Origin: Micrococcales bacterium 72-143
GTDB taxonomy: Bacteria; Actinomycetota; Actinomycetes; Actinomycetales; Microbacteriaceae
NCBI GenBank assembly: GCA_001898835.1
Contig: MKVM01000001.1
Coordinates: 248,001-312,000 of the forward strand
Length of the DNA stretch: 64,000 bases
Direction of reading: 5' to 3'
Below are positions 57,003-64,000 of the stretch, piece by piece (the first letter of the stretch is position 1; every line of letters begins with the position of its first letter). A program made the position numbers and the translations under genes. The notes under the pieces are model-generated. The model made no database searches, had not been told where the DNA came from, and saw only the letters and a list, made by a program, of their open reading frames with translations.

Positions 57003-57028
57003 TTCTCCACAGCCCGCGTTCCCCACAG
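57003..57028 (+). repeat. Paired TCCACAG-type boxes upstream of the AbiEi-like gene
   Basis: TTCTCCACAG (57003-57012) and TTCCCCACAG (57019-57028) are direct repeats 16 bases apart in the 87-base gap after the DUF349 gene. Each is one or two changes from a DnaA box (TTATCCACA). With only two copies they are not an origin. They may be operators for the following orphan gene. Confidence 0.4.
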
Positions 57029-57078
57029 ATCGGCCTCGATCGCGCATCGGCGGGGGCCGCGAGGTCCACGCTGAGGGG

Positions 57079-57621
57079 ATGACGCTGTTCCCCCTGCTCG
57101 ACGGCCTGAGCGATGTCGAACTGCAAGCCGCCGAGCTGGACGGGGAGTGCTACCGCCTGGGCGACGGCTTCCTGCCGATCGGCATGACCCCCACCGTCGA
57201 GTCACGCGCCGCCGCAGCGATCGGTGCCCGCCCCACACGGCTCGTCGCCGCCCTCGGCACGGCGGCGTGGGTGTGGGGCGCCGCCGATCGCTTCCCGGCG
57301 CGCAGCGAGTACCTCGTCGCGCTCGACGCGCGCTGGCGACCTCCCGCGACCGAGCGCGCGCACATCGTCGAGAGCGTGCTCCGGCCCGGCGACGTCGTGC
57401 GATTCGGCGGCGCGATCGTCACCTCGCCGCTCCGCACGGCGATCGACCTGGCGCGTTTCCGGGCGGAGTTCGGAAGCGTCGAGCGAACGGCGGTGCATGC
57501 TCTCGCGCACGTCGGGGGCTTCGAGCTCACCGACGCCCTCGCCGCGATGGACCGCGGCCGCAACCTCTCCGGCAAGCGCGCGGCCGCCGCGCGGCTGCGC
57601 GCCGCCCTCAGCCCGAGTTGA
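57079..57621 (+). CDS. Orphan AbiEi-like hypothetical protein
   Basis: A 180-residue cytoplasmic protein. The middle and end (VTSPLRTAIDLAR, then LTDALAAMDRG) recall the AbiEi-antitoxin-like region of actinobacterial accessory proteins, many of which continue into a DUF559 nuclease; here no nuclease follows. No helix-turn-helix is obvious. No toxin partner (AbiEii nucleotidyltransferase) is next to it, so a toxin-antitoxin role is not supported. Its last 14 bases overlap the end of rsh on the opposite strand. Start at ATG 57079. Function unknown. Confidence 0.6.
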   Translation: MTLFPLLDGLSDVELQAAELDGECYRLGDGFLPIGMTPTVESRAAAAIGARPTRLVAALGTAAWVWGAADRFPARSEYLVALDARWRPPATERAHIVESVLRPGDVVRFGGAIVTSPLRTAIDLARFRAEFGSVERTAVHALAHVGGFELTDALAAMDRGRNLSGKRAAAARLRAALSPS

Positions 57622-59857
57622 CCCGGTAGACGTCGTACACGGCGTCGATCCGACGTACGGCGTTGAGCAGCCGATCGAGGTGCACGGTGTCGCCCATCTC
57701 GAACACGTAGCGGCTGATCGCCAGCCGGTCGCTCGAGGTCGAGACGCTGGCGGAGAGGATGTTGACGTGGTGCTCCGAGAGCACGCGCGTGATGTCGGAC
57801 AGGAGGCCCGCCCGATCGAGCGCCTCGACCTGGATCTGCACGAGGAAGAGGCTCGAGGAGGTGGGAGCCCACTGCACGTCGATCATCCGATCCGGCTCGG
57901 CGAGCAGGTTCTTGACGTTGACGCAGTCGGTACGGTGCACGGAGACACCGGCGCCGCGCGTCACGAACCCGACGATCTCGTCGCCCGGAACCGGCGTGCA
58001 GCACTTGGCGAGCTTGACGAGGATGTCGGGCGCACCGCGCACGAGCACGCCGGAGTCGCTCGGGCGCAACGCGCGCCCCCGGGCCTTCGGCGTGAACGCG
58101 AGGGTCTCCTCCTCGGCCTCCACCTCCGTCTGCAGCGACGCCAGCACCTTCTCGATCACCGACTGCGTCGAGACGTGCCCTTCGCCGACGGCCGCGTAGA
58201 GCGCCTCCACGCCGTCGTAGCGCATCTGCGCGGCGACCGCGTTCACCACGTCCTGGCTCATGAGCTTCTGCAACGGCAGGTTCTGCTTCCGCATCGCCCG
58301 CGCGATCGAGTCCTTGCCCTGCTCGATCGCCTCCTCGCGGCGCTCCTTCGTGAACCAGCCGCGGATCTTGTTGCGCGCGCGGGCCGACTTCACGAAGTTC
58401 AACCAGTCCTGGCTCGGGCCGGCATCCGGGTTCTTGGAGGTGAAGATCTCGACGACGTCGCCCGAGTTGAGTGTCGACTCGAGGGGCACGAGGCGGCCGT
58501 TCACCTTGGCACCCATCGTGCGGTAGCCGATCTCGGTGTGCACCGCGAACGCGAAGTCGACGGGGGTCGCACCCGCCGGGAGGCCGATGACCTTGCCCTG
58601 CGGGGTGAAGACGTAGACCTCCTTCGCCCCGATCTCGAAGCGCAGGTTGTCGAGGAACTCCCCCGGGTCGGCCGTCTCCGCCTGCCAGTCGCTGATGTGG
58701 GCGAGCCAGGCCATCTCGGTGCCGGACTGCGCCGAGGAGTCGGCGCGCCCCGTCGCCATCCGCTCCTTGTACGCCCAGTGGGCGGCGACGCCGAACTCGG
58801 CGCGCTCGTGCATCTCGTGGGTGCGGATCTGGATCTCGACCGCCCGCCCCTTGGGGCCGATGACGGTCGTGTGGAGCGACTGGTAGAGGTTGAACTTGGG
58901 CGTCGCGATGTAGTCCTTGAAGCGGCCCGGGATGGGGTTCCAGCGCGCGTGGATGGCGCCGAGGACGGCGTAGCAGTCGCGGATCGACCCCACGAGCACG
59001 CGGATGCCGACGAGGTCGTAGATCTCGTCGAACTCGCGACCGCGCAGCACCATCTTCTGGTAGATCGAGTAGTACTGCTTCGGGCGGCCGACCACCTGTC
59101 CCTTGATCCGGGAGCTGCGCAGGTCCTCACTCACGGCATCGATCACCTGCTGCACGAACTCCTCGCGCTGCGGGGTTCGGTCGCGCACGAGGCTCTCGAT
59201 CTCGACGTAGAGCTTCGGGTAGAGCACCGCGAAGCTCAGGTCCTCGAGCTCCCACTTGATGGTCTGGATGCCGAGCCGGTGCGCGAGCGGCGCGTAGATC
59301 TCGAGGGTCTCCTGCGCCTTGCGCACGGCGGACTCCTGCGGCACGAACCCCCAGGTGCGGGCGTTGTGGAGCCGGTCCGCGAGCTTGATGATGAGAACCC
59401 GGATGTCTTTCGACATCGCGACCACCATCTTGCGCACGGTCTCGGCCTGGGCCGAGTCGCCGTACTTGAGCTTGTCGAGCTTCGTGACCCCGTCGACGAG
59501 CATCGCGATCTCGTCGCCGAAGTCCGCGCGCACCATGTCGAGGGTGTACGAGGTGTCCTCGACCGTGTCGTGCAGGAGGGCCGCCGCGATCGTCTTGGGC
59601 CCGATGCCGAGGTCGGCGAGGATCTGCGCGACCGCGACCGGGTGCGTGATGTACGGCTCACCACTGCGCCGCGTCTGGCCGTCGTGGGCTCGTTCCGCCG
59701 CCGTGTACGCGCGCTCGATGAGCGCGATGTCCGCCTTCGGATGATGCGACCGCACCGTCTTGAGGAGCCGGTCGACTGCACCGGTCGGCTGAGAGCGCGA
59801 GAACAGCCGCGGCAGCAGGGCGCGCCGGGATGCCGTGTTCTGCGTCTCGGTGCTCAT
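57608..59857 (-). CDS. rsh: Bifunctional (p)ppGpp synthetase/hydrolase, RelA/SpoT family
   Basis: Controls the stringent response. The 749-residue protein has the HD hydrolase (HPVAVAQILADLG, ALLHDTVEDT; about residues 60-190), the synthetase (GRPKQYYSIYQKM, YDLVGIRVLV, YQSLHTTVIGPKG; about 240-390), TGS (VYVFTPQGKVIGLPAGATPVDF), a helical and zinc-finger region with KCCTPVPGDEIVGFVTRG-type Cys pair, and a C-terminal ACT domain (last 80 residues). Both catalytic centres look intact, so it is a dual-function actinobacterial Rel. It is the last gene after yajC-secD-secF, the usual actinobacterial order, here without apt between. Confidence 0.97.
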   Translation of the reverse strand: MSTETQNTASRRALLPRLFSRSQPTGAVDRLLKTVRSHHPKADIALIERAYTAAERAHDGQTRRSGEPYITHPVAVAQILADLGIGPKTIAAALLHDTVEDTSYTLDMVRADFGDEIAMLVDGVTKLDKLKYGDSAQAETVRKMVVAMSKDIRVLIIKLADRLHNARTWGFVPQESAVRKAQETLEIYAPLAHRLGIQTIKWELEDLSFAVLYPKLYVEIESLVRDRTPQREEFVQQVIDAVSEDLRSSRIKGQVVGRPKQYYSIYQKMVLRGREFDEIYDLVGIRVLVGSIRDCYAVLGAIHARWNPIPGRFKDYIATPKFNLYQSLHTTVIGPKGRAVEIQIRTHEMHERAEFGVAAHWAYKERMATGRADSSAQSGTEMAWLAHISDWQAETADPGEFLDNLRFEIGAKEVYVFTPQGKVIGLPAGATPVDFAFAVHTEIGYRTMGAKVNGRLVPLESTLNSGDVVEIFTSKNPDAGPSQDWLNFVKSARARNKIRGWFTKERREEAIEQGKDSIARAMRKQNLPLQKLMSQDVVNAVAAQMRYDGVEALYAAVGEGHVSTQSVIEKVLASLQTEVEAEEETLAFTPKARGRALRPSDSGVLVRGAPDILVKLAKCCTPVPGDEIVGFVTRGAGVSVHRTDCVNVKNLLAEPDRMIDVQWAPTSSSLFLVQIQVEALDRAGLLSDITRVLSEHHVNILSASVSTSSDRLAISRYVFEMGDTVHLDRLLNAVRRIDAVYDVYRVNSG

Positions 59858-59910
59858 CGCGCGTCCTCCCGGACCTCTGATTCTAGGTGGGAGGCGCGCA
59901 CGTCACCGGC

Positions 59911-60930
59911 TCAGGCGAGGACCGCGTCGCCGCGGCGCTGCAGCACCCGCTTGTCGCGCTTCGCGATCTCCGGCTCGCCCTCGCGGAACAGCGAGTACAG
60001 CGGCGCGCCGAACGCGGGCGTCGAGTAGGTGCCCGCGATCGTGCCGACGAGCAGAGCGAGCGAGATGTCGCGCAGCGTATCGGCGCCCAGCACGAACGCA
60101 CCGATGAAGAGGATCGCCGCGACGGGGAGTGCTGCCACGACACCCGTGTTGATGGAGCGCACGAGGGTCTGGTTCACCGCGAGGTTCACCGCCTCGCCGA
60201 AGGTGCGCACGGAGTCGTCGCCCAGCTCGGCGGTGTTCTCGCGGATCTTGTCGAACACCACGACGGTGTCGTAGAGCGAGTAGCCGAGGATCGTGAGGAA
60301 GCCGATCACCGCCGCGGGCGTGATCTCCCAGCCGGTCGCCGCGTAGATGCCCACGCTGATGACGAGATCGTGCAGCAGCTTGAGGATGGCGGCGATCGAC
60401 ATCTTCCAGGTGCGGAAGTACAACGCCATGAACACGAGGGCGAGGACGACGAACACGCCGAGCGCGCGGAGGGCGCTCCCCGTGATGTCCGCGCCCCAGG
60501 TGGCGCCGATGAAGGATGCCGAGACCGAGTCGGTCGCGTAGGCCTCCTTGAGGTTCGCGGTGACCTCCTGTGTCGCCGTGTCGGTGAGCTGGTCGGTCTG
60601 CACCCGCACGCCGTTGTCGCCGACCGTGCTGACGCGCACCACGGCATCCGCGACCACGTCGTGCACGGCCTTCTCCGCGAGGGAGACGTCGATCGGATCC
60701 GCGTGGCTCTCCGGGATCTCGGAGACCAGGAACTGGGAGCCGCCACGGAACTCGATGCCGAAGTTGAAGCCGTTCAGGAAGTTGCCGCCGCCGCGGATGA
60801 AGGGCACAGCGATAGAGGCGATCATGAGGATCGCGGCGATCGTGAACCACATGCGACGCCGGCCGATGAAGTCGACGCTGCGCGCACCGGTGTAGAGGTC
60901 GTTGCCGAGACGCTGGAACGGTCCGGCCAT
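59911..60930 (-). CDS. secF: Protein translocase subunit SecF
   Basis: Membrane partner of SecD that uses proton motive force to aid late steps of Sec export. It has 339 residues and six helices; FNFGIEFRGGSQFLVSE is the first periplasmic-loop signature, and GYSLYDTVVVFDKIRENT and LVRSINTGVVAALPVAAILF are conserved in helices 4-5. The ATG start overlaps the secD stop by one base. The C-terminal 30 residues are basic and cytoplasmic. 52 bases separate it from rsh. Confidence 0.96.
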   Translation of the reverse strand: MAGPFQRLGNDLYTGARSVDFIGRRRMWFTIAAILMIASIAVPFIRGGGNFLNGFNFGIEFRGGSQFLVSEIPESHADPIDVSLAEKAVHDVVADAVVRVSTVGDNGVRVQTDQLTDTATQEVTANLKEAYATDSVSASFIGATWGADITGSALRALGVFVVLALVFMALYFRTWKMSIAAILKLLHDLVISVGIYAATGWEITPAAVIGFLTILGYSLYDTVVVFDKIRENTAELGDDSVRTFGEAVNLAVNQTLVRSINTGVVAALPVAAILFIGAFVLGADTLRDISLALLVGTIAGTYSTPAFGAPLYSLFREGEPEIAKRDKRVLQRRGDAVLA

Positions 60931-62684
60931 CAGCGTGCCTCCTTCTTCCCGGACGCGTTCTTCTTCGCGCCACCCTTGTCGGCCGAGGCGGACTCGAGCT
61001 CGGCAGCCTTCCGCTCCGCGATCGTCTGGCGACGCTCCGCCTCACGGCTCGCGCCGGCACGACGGGCGTCCTTCGAGATCCGGAACTCCGCGCGGCCGCG
61101 GTAGACCGCGCCGAGTGCGGTCGGATCGAGCCCGGATGCCGGATGCCCGCTCGAGAAGAACTTGGTCGTCGCCAGCAGCTGCAGCACGGGGTGCGTGAAC
61201 AGGATGACGATGATGACGTCGATGACCGTCGTCACACCCAGGGTCAGCGCGAAACCGCGGACCGAGCCCACCGCGAGCACGAACAGGATGACCGCCGAGA
61301 GCAGGTTCACGCTCTTCGCCGCGAGCACGGTGCGCAGCGCGCGCTTCCAGCCGGCCTCGACGGCGCCCACGAGGCCGCGTCCGTCGCGCAGCTCGTCGCG
61401 GATGCGCTCGAAGTACACGATGAACGAGTCGGCCGTGAAGCCGATCGCGACGATGAGGCCGGCGATACCGGCGAGCGACAGGCGGTATCCCTCGCGCCAC
61501 GACATGATGTTGACGACGAAGTAGGTGATGATGCCCGCGACCACGAGGGATGCGATCGTCACGGTGCCGAGCAGCCGGTACTGGAACAGCGAGTAGACGA
61601 ACACCAGCAGCAGGCCGATGAGGCCCGCGATGAGCCCGCTCTGCAGCTGGCTGTTGCCGAGGGTCGCCGAGATCGTGTCGGTGGACTCGACGGCGAAGCC
61701 GACGGGCAGCGCGCCGAACTTGAGCTGGTCCGCGAGGGTCTTCGCCGACTCCTGGGTGAACCCGCCCGAGATCTGGGCGCGTCCGTCCGTGATCGCGACG
61801 TTCGCAGAAGGCGCGATCACGACGGCGCCGTCGAGCACGACCGCGAAGCGGTTGCGCGGCGGGTCGAGCACGACGATACGCGTCGTGACCTTGCCGAACG
61901 CGTCGGTGCCCTCGGCGTTGAAGCTGAGGTTCACGACCCACTCTCCCGTGGACGCACCGGTCGAGGTGGTGCCCATGCCCGCCTGGGCGTCGGAGATGTC
62001 CGCGCCCTGCACCTCCACCGGACCGAGCAGGTACTTCTCGGTGCGGCCCTGGTTGCACGTGATGAGCGGCTGCGCGGCGGGCGCGGCGCTCGCACCGGCG
62101 TCGTCGAGCTTGTCGCAGCTGAACGCGTCGTACTCGGCCTGCAGAGCGGGCGTGATCCACGCCGTGTCGGAGCCGTCGGTGGGTGTCGCCGTCGGGGTGT
62201 CGCTCGGCGCGGGGGTCTCGGGCGCATCCGGGTCGGCCGTCGCGTCGTCGCTCGGGCTGTCGGTCGGCGACACCGTCGAGGTGGACGGCGCACCGGCGAG
62301 CAGGACCGCGCGGAACTCCATCTTGGCCGACTGCTTGATGCGCTCGAGGGTCTGCTGGTCGGGGGTGCCCGGGATCGAGATGACGATCTTGTCGCCCCCC
62401 TGGGTGGTGATCTCCGACTCGGAGACGCCCGCCGCGTCGATGCGGTTGCGGATGATCTCGACCGACTGCTGGAGCTGCTGCTCGCTGACGGTCTGACCGT
62501 CCTCGAGCGTCGGGGTCAGGATGATCTGGGTGCCGCCCTCGAGGTCGAGGGCGAGCTTCGGAGCCCAGCCCCAGCCCCACCAGATCGCGCCCGCGGTGTT
62601 GAGCCCGACGAGCAGGATGATGATGCCGGCCAGCCAGCCGAGCGAGCGCCAGGCCTTCCGGACCGGCGTGGAACGTGCGGCCAC
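60930..62684 (-). CDS. secD: Protein translocase subunit SecD
   Basis: A 584-residue six-helix translocon accessory. Signature LALDLEGGTQIIL is in the first extracellular stretch; IRNRIDAAGVSESEITTQG and the P1 head domain follow. An Asp/Thr/Pro-rich insert (about residues 130-170) lies in the head, variable in this family. The C-terminal half has GFTADSFIVYFERIRDELR and SVNLLSAVILFVLAVGSVRGFA. The tail is rich in basic and acidic residues. GTG start at 62684, three bases after yajC. Confidence 0.96.
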   Translation of the reverse strand: MAARSTPVRKAWRSLGWLAGIIILLVGLNTAGAIWWGWGWAPKLALDLEGGTQIILTPTLEDGQTVSEQQLQQSVEIIRNRIDAAGVSESEITTQGGDKIVISIPGTPDQQTLERIKQSAKMEFRAVLLAGAPSTSTVSPTDSPSDDATADPDAPETPAPSDTPTATPTDGSDTAWITPALQAEYDAFSCDKLDDAGASAAPAAQPLITCNQGRTEKYLLGPVEVQGADISDAQAGMGTTSTGASTGEWVVNLSFNAEGTDAFGKVTTRIVVLDPPRNRFAVVLDGAVVIAPSANVAITDGRAQISGGFTQESAKTLADQLKFGALPVGFAVESTDTISATLGNSQLQSGLIAGLIGLLLVFVYSLFQYRLLGTVTIASLVVAGIITYFVVNIMSWREGYRLSLAGIAGLIVAIGFTADSFIVYFERIRDELRDGRGLVGAVEAGWKRALRTVLAAKSVNLLSAVILFVLAVGSVRGFALTLGVTTVIDVIIVILFTHPVLQLLATTKFFSSGHPASGLDPTALGAVYRGRAEFRISKDARRAGASREAERRQTIAERKAAELESASADKGGAKKNASGKKEAR

Positions 62685-62687
62685 CGG

Positions 62688-63122
62688 TTACTCGGCGGTC
62701 TCGGTCGGCTTCTTGCGCGGGCTGCGCTTCGGCTTCTCGATGCGCTCACCGAACTCCGGCTCGGTCGCATCCTCGACGGGCAGCTCGACGTCGGCGTCGG
62801 TCGCCTCCACGAGCTCCTCGTCCTCGGCCACGATGTCGTCATCGGCGTGCGCGAGCTCCTCCGGCTCGACCACGCGGACGATCGTCTGACGGTGCAGACG
62901 GAGCCTCGTGCCGGGTGTGGTCTCGACGATCGCCTCGTTCTTCTCGTCGTCGAGCGAGATGAGGGTGCCGAAGATGCCGTGCTGGGTCATGACCTCGGCA
63001 CCGGGCACGAGCTTGTTCTGCATCGTCTCGGCCTCGTTCTTGCGCTTCCGCGAACTGCGCCAGGTGAAGAAGATCATCACCACCAGGAGACCGGCGAGCA
63101 GGATCAGAGTGAAGTCAGGCAT
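62688..63122 (-). CDS. yajC: Sec translocon accessory protein YajC
   Basis: A 144-residue single-helix protein (LILLAGLLVVMIFFTWRSSRKRK at the start) with the YajC domain (LVPGAEVMTQHGIFGTLISLDD, VETTPGTRLRLHRQTIVRVVE). A long acidic tail of about 55 residues then switches to a basic KPKRSPRKKP end. It associates with SecDF. ATG at 63122. It heads the yajC-secD-secF set; ruvB lies upstream across a 77-base gap. Confidence 0.95.
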   Translation of the reverse strand: MPDFTLILLAGLLVVMIFFTWRSSRKRKNEAETMQNKLVPGAEVMTQHGIFGTLISLDDEKNEAIVETTPGTRLRLHRQTIVRVVEPEELAHADDDIVAEDEELVEATDADVELPVEDATEPEFGERIEKPKRSPRKKPTETAE

Positions 63123-63199
63123 GTGAAGAAGAGGGCCTTCCGGGATGGATGGAGAACGGCGGTCAGCCTATGGGTGCGCGGCTTCGCGGTTCCCGAGAA

Positions 63200-64000
63200 T
63201 CATACGTCATCGTCGAACAGCGTCCCGGCCACGGCGCGGCCCGGCTGCACCGGGCGCATCCCCCGGTGCTCCCAGGCCCGCGGCGTGGCGACCCGTCCCC
63301 GCGGCGTGCGGCTGATCATGCCGATGCGCACGAGGAACGGCTCGACCACCGACTCGATGGTCTCGGGCTCCTCGCCCACCGACACGGCGAGCGTCGAGAG
63401 GCCGACCGGGCCGCCGTCGAAGCGGGTCAGGATGGCGTCGAGCACCGCCCGGTCGAGGCGGTCGAGGCCGAGCGGGTCGACGTCGTAGAGCTCGAGGGCG
63501 GCGTGCACCGCCGCATGGTCCGCCGGACGCGCATGGACGAGCGCGTAATCGCGCACGCGGCGCAGCAGACGGTTCGCGATGCGGGGCGTGCCCCGGCTGC
63601 GCGAGGCGATCTCCGCGCGGGCGTCGGGGGCGAGGTCGAGCCCGAGCAGCCGCGCGGCGCGGGCGAGCACCTCGTCGAGCTCCCCGTCGTCATAGAACTC
63701 GAGATGCGCGGTGAAGCCGAAGCGATCGCGCAGCGGGTTGGGGAGGAGGCCCGAGCGCGTCGTGGCGCCCACGAGCGTGAAGGGGGCCAGATCGAGCGGG
63801 ATGCTCGTCGCACCTGCGCCTTTGCCCACCATGATGTCGATGCGGAAGTCCTCCATCGCGAGGTAGAGCATCTCCTCGGCGTTGCGGGCCATGCGATGGA
63901 TCTCGTCGATGAACAGCACCTCGCCGGGCACGAGGCTCGACAGCAGCGCCGCGAGGTCGCCGGCGTGCTGGATGGCCGGTCCGCTCGACATGCGGAGCGG
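63200..64000 (-). CDS. ruvB: Holliday junction DNA helicase RuvB, C-terminal part (cut by window edge)
   Basis: AAA+ motor for branch migration with RuvA. The last 266 or so residues are present; the N-terminal Walker A region lies beyond the right edge. Visible are Walker [12 protein letters not shown], the RuvB-specific hairpin [18 protein letters not shown], sensor [18 protein letters not shown], and the C-terminal winged helix with [21 protein letters not shown]. The end is the usual distance past this motif, with a short DDDV tail. ruvA and ruvC would be expected upstream, off the window. Confidence 0.96.
   Translation of the reverse strand, partial: PLRMSSGPAIQHAGDLAALLSSLVPGEVLFIDEIHRMARNAEEMLYLAMEDFRIDIMVGKGAGATSIPLDLAPFTLVGATTRSGLLPNPLRDRFGFTAHLEFYDDGELDEVLARAARLLGLDLAPDARAEIASRSRGTPRIANRLLRRVRDYALVHARPADHAAVHAALELYDVDPLGLDRLDRAVLDAILTRFDGGPVGLSTLAVSVGEEPETIESVVEPFLVRIGMISRTPRGRVATPRAWEHRGMRPVQPGRAVAGTLFDDDV

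Noticed and set aside
57003-57028. DnaA boxes suggesting a replication origin
   Set aside because: Only two imperfect copies, no AT-rich unwinding stretch and no dnaA/dnaN neighbours.
54838-57126. A 762-codon minus-strand open frame opposite the cyclophilin and DUF349 genes
   Set aside because: Low-complexity Leu/Arg/Ala translation without motifs; the plus strand has clear starts, ribosome sites and families.
57079-57621. Antitoxin of a type IV toxin-antitoxin pair
   Set aside because: No AbiEii-like toxin adjoins it; both neighbours are housekeeping genes, and the N-terminal HTH is not visible.

Overview
High-GC actinobacterial chromosome, almost certainly a member of the Microbacteriaceae. 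The pointers are an actinobacterial integration host factor (mIHF) domain fused to guanylate kinase, the HGxxPAAW and Trp-associated membrane proteins inside a mixed his/trp operon, a primosomal PriA without helicase motifs, a DUF222/HNH gene typical of actinobacteria, and heavy use of GTG starts with 4-base stop/start overlaps. No rRNA, tRNA or CRISPR array was seen. Both edge genes (trpC at the left, ruvB at the right) run out of the window.

Layout, mostly minus strand, so transcription runs from high to low coordinates. 1-5,227: hisE-hisG-hisF-hisI-trpE-Trp membrane protein-HGxxPAAW protein-trpC. 5,341-23,101: FKBP isomerase, then a long housekeeping string read pyrR-pyrB-pyrC-PH-like protein-carA-carB-pyrF-gmk-rpoZ-coaBC-metK-priA-fmt-rsmB-rpe (pyrimidines, S-adenosylmethionine, CoA, initiator tRNA formylation). 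23,175-25,996: a nitrate/sulfonate/taurine-type ABC importer. 26,084-27,558: nusB-efp-aroQ. 27,580-33,710: an accessory block with a broken DUF222/HNH gene, a six-gene cassette (secreted small protein, two paralogous lipoproteins, peptidoglycan-binding adaptor, ABC ATPase, FtsX-like permease) and four copies of a palindromic repeat family. 33,780-42,049: aroB-aroK-aroC-aroE-mltG-ruvX-alaS and a small membrane protein. 42,161-52,572: a mannose-family PTS operon with its own EI, HPr and three catabolic enzymes, plus a divergent SorC-type regulator. 52,621-64,000: rpsD, rarA, cyclophilin, DUF349 protein, an AbiEi-like orphan, rsh, secF-secD-yajC and ruvB.

The core genes form runs that are usually contiguous in this family. 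Three co-directional accessory blocks split them: the ABC importer between nusB and pyrR, the export cassette between aroQ and aroB, and the PTS operon between alaS and rpsD.

The most novel-looking unit is the cassette at 29,067-33,414. It resembles a Gram-positive MacAB-like exporter (adaptor, ATPase, permease) co-transcribed with a secreted 78-residue mature protein and a duplicated lipoprotein, and the scar of that duplication is still readable in the DNA. Other points of note are an abutting pair of TGCAANNNNTTGCA palindromes in the PTS/SorC control region, a PyrR-type RNA site in the pyrR leader, and two structurally matching double-hairpin modules on either side of the FKBP gene.
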